DNA from: Kitasatospora sp. NBC_00240
Lineage (GTDB): Bacteria; Actinomycetota; Actinomycetes; Streptomycetales; Streptomycetaceae
Direction: 5' to 3'
Length of the DNA: 64,000 nucleotides
NCBI RefSeq assembly: GCF_026342405.1
Contig: NZ_JAPEMU010000001.1
Location: 6,634,001-6,698,000, forward strand
This document shows positions 46,967-56,058 of this stretch, one piece after another; the stretch's first letter is position 1; each line of letters starts with the position of its first letter. Under the pieces are notes generated by a model. It did not search any database, had not been told where the DNA came from, and worked only from the letters and a program-made list of their open reading frames with translations. The translations under genes and the position numbers were made by a program.

Positions 46967-49948
46967 TCAGCGCCGGGCGGTCGCCCCCGACCCGCCTGAG
47001 CGCGGGGAGGGCACCGCGCCCAGGGGCAGCACCCCGGCGGGCGCGGCCACCACGGCCGGCGCGATCAGCTCCTCCAGCTCCGCCACCAGCGGGGAGTCGG
47101 TGCCGGCCAGCGCCCGCAGCGCCTCCTGCCAGTGCGCCACGGCCTCGGCCCGGCGCCCTTGGGCGTCCAGGATCGACCCCCGGACGTGCTGCGCGAGGCC
47201 CTGCGAGTAGGTGTCGCCGCGTTCGACGGCCTTGCCGAGCAGCGCCCGGCACTCCCGCTCGGCCTCCTCGTCCCGGCGCAGGCCGTGCAGCGAGCGGACC
47301 AGGCCGAGCCGGGCCTGCGCCTCGTGGTGCCAGTCGTCGTTGCCGGTCAGCAGCCGGATGCAGGTCTCGAAGTACGGCAGGGCCTGGTCGGGTTCGCCGA
47401 GGGTCAGATGGGCGTAGCCGATGTTGGTGCGCGCCGCCTGCCGGATGATGGAGTCGCCGATCCGCTCGCCGGACTCCAGGCTCAGCCGGTGGAAGTGGAT
47501 CGCCTGCCGGGGGTCGTCCTTCTCCCGGAGATTGCCCAGGGTGCTCAGCGCGATCGCCTCGTCCCGCTCCACGCCGCGGCGGCGGGCGATCAGCAGGCAC
47601 TCCTCCAGGACGACGGTGGCCTCGGCGGTCCGGCCGAGGTCCCGGAGCAGCAGCCCCCGGTTGCCGAGCGCCGGCTGCGTCCGGTCGTCGTCACCGAGCG
47701 CCCGCCAGACCTCGATCGCCTGGTCGTTCAGGGCCAGCGCGGCCTCGAACTGCCCGGCCATGTAGTGCGCGGCGGCGAGGTCGCTGAACGCCTGCCCCTG
47801 CGCCGCCGGGTCGGCGGCGGTCCGCGCGGCGGCCAGCGCGACCTCGCTGAGGACCCGCAGGGCCTCGACCCGGCCGCGGCGCTGCAGGTACGGCGAGAGC
47901 GAGCGGGTCAGCGCCAGCACCACCTCCCGGTGGGCCGGTACGTCGGCGAACTTCACCGCCAGCGCGGCCATGTTGGTCAGCTCCCGGTCGCACCAGGCGA
48001 AGGCCGCGGCGGAGTCGGCGAACGGCTGCGCCGCGCCGACCGGTTCGGGCAGCCGGCGGTCGCGCTCCCCGCCGGCCGGCAGGATCGCCAGCACGGACTC
48101 CCGGGCGGCGGCCGCGTACCAGCGCAGCGCCCGGGCGGCGGCCTGCTCCCGGGCGGGCAGCGGGTCGAGCCGGCCGGCGAGCTCGCGGGCGAAGTCCCGG
48201 ACCAGGTCGTGCGGTGCGTAGCTGCCGAAGTCGGTCTCCTCCAGCAGGGCGACGTCCACCAGCCGTTCCAGCGCGGCGGCCGCCCGGGGCTCCTCGTCGT
48301 CCATCAGCCGGGCGAGCAGCGGCGCGCCGTACTCGGCGAGGTCCAGGGCGCCGATCCGGCGCAGGGCGAGGGCGGCGTCGCGGTCGTCCTCGCGCTCCGA
48401 GGTGAGCAGCGCGTCGTGGGCCACGGCGAGTGAGCGGCGCACGCTGAGGTCGTCGTACTCCAGCTGGTCGAGCCGGCGTTCCTCGTCGGTGAGCAGCTCC
48501 ACCAGGGCCTCGGCGGTGAGCGCCCGCCGGACGGCGAGGCGGGCCGCGACCACCCGCAGGGCGAGCGGCAGCTGGCCGCAGAGCTCCACCAGCCGCCGGA
48601 CGGCCGGACAGTCGTCCGCCGGCTCGCGCCCGGAGGCACTGGTGATCAGGGCGGTGCTCTCGTCGGCGGTCAGCGGGGCGAGCGGGATGTGGGTGGCGCC
48701 GTCCAGGGCAGCCAGCGGGGGCCGGCTGGTGACCAGGACGGCGCAGCCCGGGCCGGCCGGCAGCAGCGGGCGGACCTGGGCCGCCGAGGCCGCGTCGTCG
48801 AGCACGATCAGGGTGCGGGTGGCGTCCAGGGTGGAGCGCAGCAGGGCGCTCGCGGTGTCGGCGTCGCCGGGGATCAGCCGCGGTTCGACACCCAGCCCGC
48901 GCAGCAGCACGCCGAGGGCCTGCAGCGGTTCGAGCGGCGCCACGCCCTGGGTGGCGCCGTGCAGGTTGAGGAACAGCTGCCCGTCGGGGAAGTGTTCGCG
49001 CAGGGCCCGGGAGACCTGCAGGGCCAGCCCGGTCTTGCCGACCCCGGCCATGCCGCTGACGACCGCCACGGCGGGCTGCCCTTCGTCGGCGGCGAGCGCC
49101 GCGTGGACGGCCCGGATCTGCTCGGAGCGCCCGACGAAATGAGCCGGCGGTACCGGGAGTTGGGCGGGCCTGGGGCGGCTTGCGGCGGGCGCGGGCTGCT
49201 CGGCCGGGCCCGGCTGGGTGGTGAGGATCTCCTGGTAGGCCTCGCGGACGGCGCGGCCCGGTTCGACCCCCAGCTCGTCGACCAGGGCGCGGCGCAGCGC
49301 ATGGAAGGCGGCGATCGCGTCGGCCTGCCGGTTCGTCCGGTGCAGCGCGAGCATCAACTGCCGGTGGAACGCCTCCCGGTAGGGGTGCTCGCGGGTCAGT
49401 GAGCCGAGTTCGGCGGTCAGGAACTCGTGCTGTCCGAGCTGCAGGGCCGCGTCGTAGCGCCACTCCAGCACCTGCAGATGCTGATCCGTCAGCTGGTCGA
49501 CCAGCGGGTGCCGGGCGAAGGCCGGCACGTCAGCGAGCGGGCGCCCGCGCCAGAGTTCGAGGGCGGCGGCGCTCTCCCGCTCCACGCCGGTCCAGTCCTG
49601 GCGCTGGTGGGCGGTGCGGGCGGCGGCCAGCCGGGCGGCGAACAGCTCGGTGTCCAGCTCGCCCGCCTCGACGTGCAGCAGGAAGCCCTGGGGGACGGCC
49701 CGCAGGCGCGAGTCGCCGTCGGTGGCGAGCACGCGCCGCAGCCGCGCCACGTGGTTGTGCAGGGAGGCGGTCGCGGTGGCGGGCGGGTGCTCGCCCCAGA
49801 GGGCTTCCTTGAGGGTGTCGAGCGGGACCTGGCGGCCGGGGCGCAGCAGCAGGGCGGTCAGCAGGGTCCTGCTCTTGAGGGCGCCGACCGGGCGCCCGGT
49901 GCCGGCATCGCTGTGCACGGTCAGCGGACCGAGCAGACCAAAACGCAT
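46967..49948 (-). CDS. AfsR/SARP-family regulator with NB-ARC and TPR domains
   Basis: A 993-residue protein. Domains in order: an OmpR-type winged helix (residues 1-90, MRFGLLGPLTVHSDAG...), a bacterial activator domain (about 95-245), an NB-ARC ATPase (Walker A GMAGVGKTG at 299-307, Walker B RTLIVLDDA near 375) and TPR repeats (about 640-930). This is the large AfsR-type SARP layout, used to activate antibiotic clusters or global secondary metabolism. ATG 49948 is consistent with the domain start. Three heptamer repeats with 11-bp spacing lie 58-86 bases upstream, so it may regulate itself. No biosynthetic cluster is in the window. Confidence 0.92.
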   Translation of the reverse strand: MRFGLLGPLTVHSDAGTGRPVGALKSRTLLTALLLRPGRQVPLDTLKEALWGEHPPATATASLHNHVARLRRVLATDGDSRLRAVPQGFLLHVEAGELDTELFAARLAAARTAHQRQDWTGVERESAAALELWRGRPLADVPAFARHPLVDQLTDQHLQVLEWRYDAALQLGQHEFLTAELGSLTREHPYREAFHRQLMLALHRTNRQADAIAAFHALRRALVDELGVEPGRAVREAYQEILTTQPGPAEQPAPAASRPRPAQLPVPPAHFVGRSEQIRAVHAALAADEGQPAVAVVSGMAGVGKTGLALQVSRALREHFPDGQLFLNLHGATQGVAPLEPLQALGVLLRGLGVEPRLIPGDADTASALLRSTLDATRTLIVLDDAASAAQVRPLLPAGPGCAVLVTSRPPLAALDGATHIPLAPLTADESTALITSASGREPADDCPAVRRLVELCGQLPLALRVVAARLAVRRALTAEALVELLTDEERRLDQLEYDDLSVRRSLAVAHDALLTSEREDDRDAALALRRIGALDLAEYGAPLLARLMDDEEPRAAAALERLVDVALLEETDFGSYAPHDLVRDFARELAGRLDPLPAREQAAARALRWYAAAARESVLAILPAGGERDRRLPEPVGAAQPFADSAAAFAWCDRELTNMAALAVKFADVPAHREVVLALTRSLSPYLQRRGRVEALRVLSEVALAAARTAADPAAQGQAFSDLAAAHYMAGQFEAALALNDQAIEVWRALGDDDRTQPALGNRGLLLRDLGRTAEATVVLEECLLIARRRGVERDEAIALSTLGNLREKDDPRQAIHFHRLSLESGERIGDSIIRQAARTNIGYAHLTLGEPDQALPYFETCIRLLTGNDDWHHEAQARLGLVRSLHGLRRDEEAERECRALLGKAVERGDTYSQGLAQHVRGSILDAQGRRAEAVAHWQEALRALAGTDSPLVAELEELIAPAVVAAPAGVLPLGAVPSPRSGGSGATARR

Positions 49949-50005
49949 GTCACAAGTCTCCTGTGATGGACCTGGTCGCCCCCATCAACTCTGCGCCGAC
50001 GGTCC

Positions 50006-50034
50006 TGTTGGTGACATGTTAGTGGTCTGTTGGC
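50006..50034. promoter_or_regulatory. SARP-type heptamer repeats at 11-bp spacing
   Basis: TGTTGGT (50006-50012), TGTTAGT (50017-50023) and TGTTGGC (50028-50034) are direct repeats exactly 11 bases apart. SARP proteins bind direct heptamers with one-helical-turn (11-bp) spacing near the -35 region. They lie upstream of the SARP gene. The remainder of the 49949-50291 gap holds nothing else I recognise. Confidence 0.65.
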
Positions 50035-50291
50035 GGGACCCCGCAGGATCGGTGGCAGTTGACCCGTGCGGCGCGGGGCGGTCCGGCCACGGGGGTGTCG
50101 GACGGCTCCGCCGGCGGTCGGGGGCGGGATCGCGGTGGCGCGGCCGTCGGCGGGCCGGCGCCGCGGGTGCTCGCGGCGATTCGGCCGCGGCGACGGGCGA
50201 CGGGCGACGGGCCGTGGCAACCGGTCGGACGGACCACCGCAGCGATCGGCGGCCGCAGCCGGCCGGGGCGAGAGAGCGGGAGGCCGCGCCG

Positions 50292-50777
50292 TCAGGCGCC
50301 GGTGGTGGAGCCGGGGCGGATCACCATCAGGACCACCACCACGGCCCAGAGCAGGTTGAAGACACCGGCCGTCATCGGCAGCAACCGCAGGCCCTGGACG
50401 GCCTTCGCGTGCTCGGGGGCCTGCGGGTCGGCGAGTTCCAGCGCGTCCACGGCGGCCTGCTGGGCCGGCAGCACGAAGAGCAGCAGCGAGAGTGCGGCCA
50501 GCGCGGTCAGCACCATCGAGACGATCAGCCAGGACTGGCCCAGCACATCCATCACCTGGGCGGTGCCGATACCGAGCACGGGCACCGCGAGGCCCAGCCC
50601 CGCGTAGACCTGGGTGATCCGGTGCAGCAGCCGGACGGAGCCGGCCTCCGGGGCCAGGTCGGGGCCGCCGGCGAGCGCGGCGCGGGCCCGGGCCGGGAAC
50701 ATGCTGACCGCCACCGCGACCGGGCCGATGAACAGCACCGACACCAGGACGTGCAGGCTGAGGAGGAACTTGGCCAT
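50292..50777 (-). CDS. Four-helix membrane protein (possibly DUF2269)
   Basis: A 161-residue protein with hydrophobic segments at about residues 4-24, 52-74, 82-104 and 135-155. HVLVSVLFIGPVAVAV in the first segment, with a conserved His, is reminiscent of DUF2269, but I am not certain. ATG 50777 has AAAGGG upstream. It lies upstream of the SARP gene in the same orientation, about 340 bases away. The 50778-51164 gap contains divergent upstream regions with no recognisable gene. Confidence 0.6.
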   Translation of the reverse strand: MAKFLLSLHVLVSVLFIGPVAVAVSMFPARARAALAGGPDLAPEAGSVRLLHRITQVYAGLGLAVPVLGIGTAQVMDVLGQSWLIVSMVLTALAALSLLLFVLPAQQAAVDALELADPQAPEHAKAVQGLRLLPMTAGVFNLLWAVVVVLMVIRPGSTTGA

Positions 50778-51164
50778 GGCGGGGCGGCCCTTTCGCGTTC
50801 GAGCGGGACGGTACGGGGCGTCCACCGCGGCGAAGCCCCGAGCACGCTAACACCGGGCGGGCGGGGCGCCCCCGGCCGGGTCGCCGGGCCGGCCGCCGCG
50901 ACCGGGCCCGGAACGGCACGCGGCAGCGCGCCGGCGTCCGGGCGGCGGCCTTGCCCCGGTGTGGTGGGAGGCATCCGACGGGACGTCACTCCTCGATCTG
51001 CCGGCCGGGCAATCGAAGTGACGGGACTTCGGCAGGACGCCGCGGGTCGGTGGGCGGCCGAGCCTTGTGGCGGGGCGGGGCCGTGTATGAAGATCGTGTC
51101 GGTCCACCGTCATGATCGATCCTGATCCGGTTCCACCGGCACATGCACACCACGGGGGTAACAG

Positions 51165-52523
51165 ATGTCCATACACGCACAGCGACCGGGCGACGAGCGG
51201 GCGGACGGCGGCGCCGGGCGCAGGCCCGGCCGCCGCGCCCTGCTCGCGGGGCTCACCGGGGCGGGCGCCCTCGCGGGCAGCGCCGTCCTCGGCGGCGGCA
51301 GCGCCTCGGCGGCGACCACGGGCGTGGACGCCTATGTGGTCGACGTCGTCGCCAAGGGGGCCGACCCGACGGGCCGGACGCCCAGCGACACCGCGTTCCG
51401 GGCCGCGGCGGCGGAGCTGCTCGGCTCCTTCCAGCAGGGCCCGATCTCGGGCGCGATCCCGAAGAAGGTGCTGCTCGTCCCGCCGGGCAACTACCTGCTC
51501 ACGCAGCCGGACTCGCTGCTGCCGGGCGAGGACGGTGTCGGTCACGGCGGCATCGTCGACGGCATCTCGATCACCGGCTACGGCAAGCGGCTGTCCCGCA
51601 TCACGTACGCGCCGACGGCCCGGGACACCACGCTGTGGACCAACCGTCAGCGGTACAAGAACATCCGGATCAGCGGCCTGACCTTCGACAGCCAGGACGC
51701 CACCTCGACCTTCAACTACGCGTACTCCTCGGACGCCGGCGGCGTGCAGGACACCTGGTACACGGACGTCGAGTGGCGCGGCTCCTGGAAGGTCGGCATC
51801 GGCCTCGACGGGCCCGCCTCCACCTCGGACCTCAACAGCGAGATGGGCTGGGACCACTGCCAGATCGGCGGCTCCTACACCGACGCGTTCCTGGTGATCG
51901 GCGTGACGCCGGCGGAGCCGCAGCAGGACCAGTTCCTGAACTACTGGTTCCGGGACTGCAAGGTGGAGTTCAAGTCCGGCTCCTTCGTGCGCAACGAGCG
52001 CGGCGGCTCGATGAACTTCGTCGGCGGCTCGTACATCCTCACCGACGCGGCCTCCACCGGGACCTTCTTCCAGCTCGGTTCGGCCGCGACCGGCCGCGCC
52101 GACTCGACCATGCGCCTGTACGCGCAGGGCATTCGCTTCGAACTGCGCGGCGCGGGCCACAAGGTCATCGACTCGGGCTGGTACAAGGGGTCGATCACCT
52201 TCGTGTCCTGCGACGACACGGCGCTCTCCTTCCAGGCCTGGGGGGCGAACGCCGTCACCCACCAGTACCGCTTCGACGCCGTCAACCCCTCCCGCGGTCC
52301 GATGGTGCGCTACCAGGACTGCGCGCTCATGGGCTCCCACCAGGTGACGGCCGCCACCGCCACCACGGCCGGCAAGCTGCTCTACGACGGCTGCCGCTTC
52401 AGCAGCGTGACGGCGGGGACCGGCGCCACCGGGTTCCTCCGCTGGCCGGGCACCGCACCCTGGTACGAGTTCCGTGACTGCCTGACCAAGAGCGGCAGGC
52501 TCGCCGACGCCAAGGTGTCCTGA
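51165..52523 (+). CDS. Tat-exported right-handed beta-helix protein
   Basis: A 452-residue protein. The N-terminus has a twin-arginine signal (RRPGRRALLAGLTGAGALAG, cleavage after ASA near residue 49). The mature protein begins YVVDVVAKGADPTGRTPSDT, a pectate-lyase/tail-spike opening, and then shows repeated beta-helix turns such as ISITGYGKRLSRITY, IRISGLTFDSQDA and WFRDCKVEFKSGSF. It probably binds or cleaves polysaccharide outside the cell; no catalytic residues can be named. ATG 51165 has GGGGGTAA upstream. Confidence 0.75.
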   Translation: MSIHAQRPGDERADGGAGRRPGRRALLAGLTGAGALAGSAVLGGGSASAATTGVDAYVVDVVAKGADPTGRTPSDTAFRAAAAELLGSFQQGPISGAIPKKVLLVPPGNYLLTQPDSLLPGEDGVGHGGIVDGISITGYGKRLSRITYAPTARDTTLWTNRQRYKNIRISGLTFDSQDATSTFNYAYSSDAGGVQDTWYTDVEWRGSWKVGIGLDGPASTSDLNSEMGWDHCQIGGSYTDAFLVIGVTPAEPQQDQFLNYWFRDCKVEFKSGSFVRNERGGSMNFVGGSYILTDAASTGTFFQLGSAATGRADSTMRLYAQGIRFELRGAGHKVIDSGWYKGSITFVSCDDTALSFQAWGANAVTHQYRFDAVNPSRGPMVRYQDCALMGSHQVTAATATTAGKLLYDGCRFSSVTAGTGATGFLRWPGTAPWYEFRDCLTKSGRLADAKVS

Positions 52524-52559
52524 CGGGCGGTGACGGGGTGTCCTGACACCCCGGCCACG

Positions 52560-52595
52560 ACGGCCGCGCCCGCCCACCCGGGCGGGCGCGGCCGT
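52560..52595. terminator. Hairpin between convergent genes
   Basis: A 16-bp perfect stem, ACGGCCGCGCCCGCCC with its complement, encloses a 4-base loop. It lies between the beta-helix gene (ending 52523) and the phosphopantetheinyl transferase gene (ending 52632). Confidence 0.75.
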
Positions 52596-52631
52596 CGACG
52601 TACCGGCCGGGATCGCCCCGGCGGCGCCGGC

Positions 52632-53363
52632 TCAGGGGGCGAGGGTGGCCGGGGTCGCCAGGTGGGGCGGGCGGGTGCTCACGGCGCAGGCCGTCGCGCC
52701 GGTGCCGCGAGCGTCCCCCGCCTGCCCGCCGTCCTGCCAGTCCAGGAGGTACAGGTCGGTGAACCGGCTGTGCAGGGGGAGCTCGCCGGGGGTGTCCAGC
52801 GGCAGGGTGGAGAGGTCGAGCCCGCCCAGGGTGTCCAGCGTGGTCCGGCCGATCTTGACCATGGCCTCCTTGCGGACCCACTGCCGCAGGAACGCCCGGC
52901 CCGGTTCGGGGTGCGCCTGGACGAGCCGCATCTCAGCCTCGGTGAGTACCCGTTCGAAGACCTCGACCGGCGTCCCCGTCCTGGTCGGCAGCTCCACGTC
53001 GACGCCGACGGGGTGGTACCCGGCGGCCGCGGCCACCACACCGCGGGTGTGCGAGAGGCTGACGTGGAGGTCCGGACGGCCGGGCAGGTACGGCTTCCCG
53101 TGGGTGGGATCGCCGCAGTCGGGGCACTGCTGGGCCAGCGTCAGCGTGCTCGCGTCCACGCCCAGCACCCGCGCGGCGCAGATCCGGACCAGGAGGTGCG
53201 CGGCGACGTAGTCGAGCCGTCCGGACGCCTGATGGAACCGGGCGGCGCGCTGCTGCTCGGCGGGGCCGAGCAGGTGCTCGTCCGCCTCGGGGTGCCGCAT
53301 GACCTCGGTGCTCGCCGCGACCGCCACCAGTGGGCCGGCCGCTTCGTACGAAGCGTTGTCCAT
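52632..53363 (-). CDS. 4'-Phosphopantetheinyl transferase (Sfp type)
   Basis: A 243-residue protein. The key motifs are GVDVELP at about 120-126 and WVRKEAMVK at about 162-170, with KPYLPGRPDLHVSLSHTRGV before them as in Sfp/Gsp enzymes. It transfers the phosphopantetheine arm from CoA to carrier domains of NRPS, PKS or related proteins. No such target lies within the window. ATG 53363 follows GAGAGGG. Confidence 0.88.
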   Translation of the reverse strand: MDNASYEAAGPLVAVAASTEVMRHPEADEHLLGPAEQQRAARFHQASGRLDYVAAHLLVRICAARVLGVDASTLTLAQQCPDCGDPTHGKPYLPGRPDLHVSLSHTRGVVAAAAGYHPVGVDVELPTRTGTPVEVFERVLTEAEMRLVQAHPEPGRAFLRQWVRKEAMVKIGRTTLDTLGGLDLSTLPLDTPGELPLHSRFTDLYLLDWQDGGQAGDARGTGATACAVSTRPPHLATPATLAP

Positions 53364-53575
53364 CGTTGTCGCCCTCTCCGATCGGCACGCCCAACCTATG
53401 AGCCGCAGGCCTGATCGGACAACCCGCCGGCGGGAGACCAACCGTATGATCCCGGGGCAAAAGGGGCGGCGTGGTGACCAGGAAGCGGATGACCTGCGGG
53501 CTTGGATGGGACACATCATCAGATGAGTGACGGGTGATGGGGGGAACCCGCTCCGAAGCGCGTAAGGGGCAGTCA

Positions 53576-55342
53576 ATGAATCTTGGTGTCGGCACCACGG
53601 GGCCGGTCGAACCGCCCCCTCCGGCGACCGGTCCGCCGCCCGCCCGCAGCCGCCGGGTGGCCAGGGCGGCCCTGATCGCCGGGCTGACGCTGGCTCCGCT
53701 GACCGCGCTGCTGAGCATCGGCAGCGCCGCGCCCCTGGCTCCGCCGCTCGGTCCCTGCAGCGGACCGGACTGCCCTTCCGGGTACCTTCCGCCCAACAAC
53801 GGGGCCTTCCTGGGGCGGGACGCCACCATCAACATCTTCACCGGCGGCTACTTCCGTGCCTCCGAGCGGGCGGCCGAGGCCGAGGGCAAGATCGTCACGC
53901 TCGGCGACTTCACCGTCGACAAGAACGGCGGCGGCAGCTTCAACGCCGGTGTCGTGGGCGTCGGCTCGCGCGTCCCTCCGCCGGACGGCACCGACCACGT
54001 CACGGTCGGCGGCAACGTCGACATCAAGGCCAACAACACCCTCTTCCTCGGCGGGACCCAGGTCGGCGGCCCCGCCGCCTACGGCAATCTCAGGTACGCC
54101 GGCGCCCTCACCGGGAGCACCAGCATCACCGCGCCCGGCCAGGCCGTCCATGACACCCATGCCACCGACCAGTACCAGTCCGTCCTGACCCGGATCGAGA
54201 ACGCCTCGGCCTGCACGGGGCAGGCGGCCGCCACCGGTACGGTCGCTCTCACCAGCTACAGCGCCACCTTCCACGGCAACGGCACCAGCGCCCGACAGGT
54301 CTTCAACCTCACCGGGAACCTGGCCGGGCCGTCGGGTGGCCAGATCGGTCTGTACTTCACCGGAATCCCGGCGGGCGCCACCGTGATCGTCAACATGCTG
54401 TCCGACCACCCGGTGATCAACACCTACACCGGGACCGGCCTGGACGGGGACGAGACCACCGCGTTGCGGCCCAAGCTGCTGTACAACTTCCCGACCGCCT
54501 CCACCGTGCTGCTCAGCGGTGGGGCCATGTTCCAGGGCACGATCATGGCGGGCAACCCGGCCGGTACCACCACCGTCGAGATGCCGGGCATCAACGGCCG
54601 GATCTACCTGGCCGGCAACCTGGAGCAGCAGGGCTCGGGCGGGTACGAGCTGCACGCCTACCCCTTCGACGGGGACCTCCCGGAGTGCACGTCGCCGTCG
54701 CCGAGCCCGAGCCCGTCGCCGAGCCCGAGTCCTTCGCCGAGCCCGAGTCCTTCGCCGAGCCCGTCGCCGAGCCCCTCTCCCTCTCCTTCGCCAAGTCCTA
54801 GCCCTTCGCCGTCGCCGAGCCCGAGCCCGAGCCCGTCGCCGAGCCCGAGCCCGTCGCCGAGCCCGAGCCCGTCACCGAGCCCGACCCGCTCGTTCAGCCC
54901 GAGGCCGAGCCCCACCCACTCGCACAGCCCGAAGCCGTCGCCGAGCCCGACGCACACGCACTCGTACAGTCCGAAGCCCAGCCCGACCCACTCCCACAGC
55001 CCGAAGCCTTCACCCACCCCGAGTCCGTCCGTGAGCCCGAGCCCGAGCCCGAGCCCGACACACTCGTACAGCCCGAAGCCCAGCCCCACCCACACCACCA
55101 GCCCCAAGCCTTCGCCCTCGCAGAGCGCGAGTCCGACGCACAGCCCGAGCGTCCTGCCTTCGCCGAGCAGTTCCGGCGGCTCGCCGACCCACGGACACGG
55201 TGGCGGATCCCCGAGCGGTCCGTCGCTGCCGTCCACCGGTAGCAGCGTCAGCCCCGTTCTGATGGGGTTCGCGAGCGCGGTGCTGCTGGCGGGTGGTGGT
55301 CTGGTCGTGCTGGTGGTCCGTCGTCGCGGACGCCACAGCTGA
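53576..55342 (+). CDS. LPxTG surface protein with choice-of-anchor A domain and Ser-Pro stalk
   Basis: A 588-residue protein. It has an N-terminal signal/anchor (about 27-52), then a choice-of-anchor A-type domain (about 65-380; FTVDKNGGGSFNAGVVGVGS, GNVDIKANNTLFLGG, AMFQGTIMAGNPAGT), then about 160 residues of Ser-Pro dipeptides interspersed with Thr, His and Lys. The end is a sortase signal LPSTG followed by a membrane helix and RRRGRHS. It should be covalently linked to the cell wall with the stalk projecting the domain. ATG 53576 follows AAGGGG. The Ser-Pro stalk is encoded by highly repetitive DNA prone to length change. Confidence 0.85.
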   Translation: MNLGVGTTGPVEPPPPATGPPPARSRRVARAALIAGLTLAPLTALLSIGSAAPLAPPLGPCSGPDCPSGYLPPNNGAFLGRDATINIFTGGYFRASERAAEAEGKIVTLGDFTVDKNGGGSFNAGVVGVGSRVPPPDGTDHVTVGGNVDIKANNTLFLGGTQVGGPAAYGNLRYAGALTGSTSITAPGQAVHDTHATDQYQSVLTRIENASACTGQAAATGTVALTSYSATFHGNGTSARQVFNLTGNLAGPSGGQIGLYFTGIPAGATVIVNMLSDHPVINTYTGTGLDGDETTALRPKLLYNFPTASTVLLSGGAMFQGTIMAGNPAGTTTVEMPGINGRIYLAGNLEQQGSGGYELHAYPFDGDLPECTSPSPSPSPSPSPSPSPSPSPSPSPSPSPSPSPSPSPSPSPSPSPSPSPSPSPSPSPSPSPSPSPTRSFSPRPSPTHSHSPKPSPSPTHTHSYSPKPSPTHSHSPKPSPTPSPSVSPSPSPSPTHSYSPKPSPTHTTSPKPSPSQSASPTHSPSVLPSPSSSGGSPTHGHGGGSPSGPSLPSTGSSVSPVLMGFASAVLLAGGGLVVLVVRRRGRHS

Positions 55343-55375
55343 CCTGCTCCCGGCAGGCCCTTCGCTGAAACGCCC

Positions 55376-55407
55376 GGTGCCCCGGTGTCGTGAGACACCG
55401 GGGCACC
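55376..55407 (+). terminator. Hairpin terminator after the surface protein gene
   Basis: GGTGCCCCGGTGTC pairs perfectly with GACACCGGGGCACC around loop GTGA. It begins 33 bases after the stop codon of the surface protein gene. Confidence 0.75.
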
Positions 55408-55412
55408 GTCGT

Positions 55413-55452
55413 TGCCTACATGCCTACATGCGTACATGCCTACATGCGTGCC
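55413..55452. repeat. 8-bp tandem repeat, five units
   Basis: Units read TGCCTACA, TGCCTACA, TGCGTACA, TGCCTACA and TGCGTGCC, directly after the terminator hairpin. It is non-coding. The lower G+C stands out locally. Confidence 0.8.
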
Positions 55453-55494
55453 GGCGCGAGGCGATCGGGGGAGCAGTCCGCCCCGGCCCCGGGA

Positions 55495-55989
55495 TCAGCG
55501 TTCGGCGAAGAACCGCTCGACCGAGCCGCGCACGGCGGTGAAGGAGGCGAGCGGCTCGCCGACGATCCGGCCGGCGAGGTCGGTGGCGAGGGTGCCGACG
55601 TTCTCCCGGAGCGAGACGGCGGCGAGCGCCTGGTCCACGGCGATCCGGGCGCGGGCCGCGCTGACGAGTTCGTCCCGTTCGCGCTGGCCCTGCTCGCGGG
55701 CGGCCGCGACCAGGGCGGCGCCCTCCTCGGCCGCGGCCTGACGGATCCGGGCCGCCTCGTGGTGGGCCTCGGCGAGTTCCCGCCGGTAGGCGGCGAGCGT
55801 GCGCAGGGCTTCGGAGCGGTCGCTCTCGGCCCGTTCGGCCCCGCCTTCGATGGCGTTCCGGCGTTCGGTGAGGGTGCGTTCGAGGCGGGGCAGCACGATT
55901 CGGCCGAGTATGCCGAAGATCAGGAAGAAGCAGAACAGGCCGACAAGGATTTCCGCGGGGTCAGGCTCCAGAGGTCCCATGTGGACCAT
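55495..55989 (-). CDS. Orphan ATP synthase b-subunit-like protein
   Basis: A 164-residue protein. One N-terminal membrane helix (ILVGLFCFFLIFGILGRIVL) is followed by a long charged coiled coil (RLERTLTERRNAIEGGAERA onward) and a C-terminal block with VGTLATDLAGRIVGEPL, the layout of F-type ATP synthase subunit b (AtpF). No other atp gene is nearby, so it is not part of the main operon. It may be a paralogue with a different partner. ATG 55989 or 55980 could be the start; neither has a clear ribosome site. Confidence 0.75.
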   Translation of the reverse strand: MVHMGPLEPDPAEILVGLFCFFLIFGILGRIVLPRLERTLTERRNAIEGGAERAESDRSEALRTLAAYRRELAEAHHEAARIRQAAAEEGAALVAAAREQGQRERDELVSAARARIAVDQALAAVSLRENVGTLATDLAGRIVGEPLASFTAVRGSVERFFAER

Positions 55990-56058
55990 CGTACGAAATG
56001 ATGATCCGTCATATAAGGGGCCGGCGCGGCCCCGGGGTACCGACCCCGGCCCCTCGCC

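Noticed and set aside
54690..54890. Repetitive GAGCCCGAGCCCGTCGCC-type DNA as a non-coding satellite or CRISPR
   Set aside because: It is in frame within the LPxTG surface protein gene and encodes the Ser-Pro stalk.
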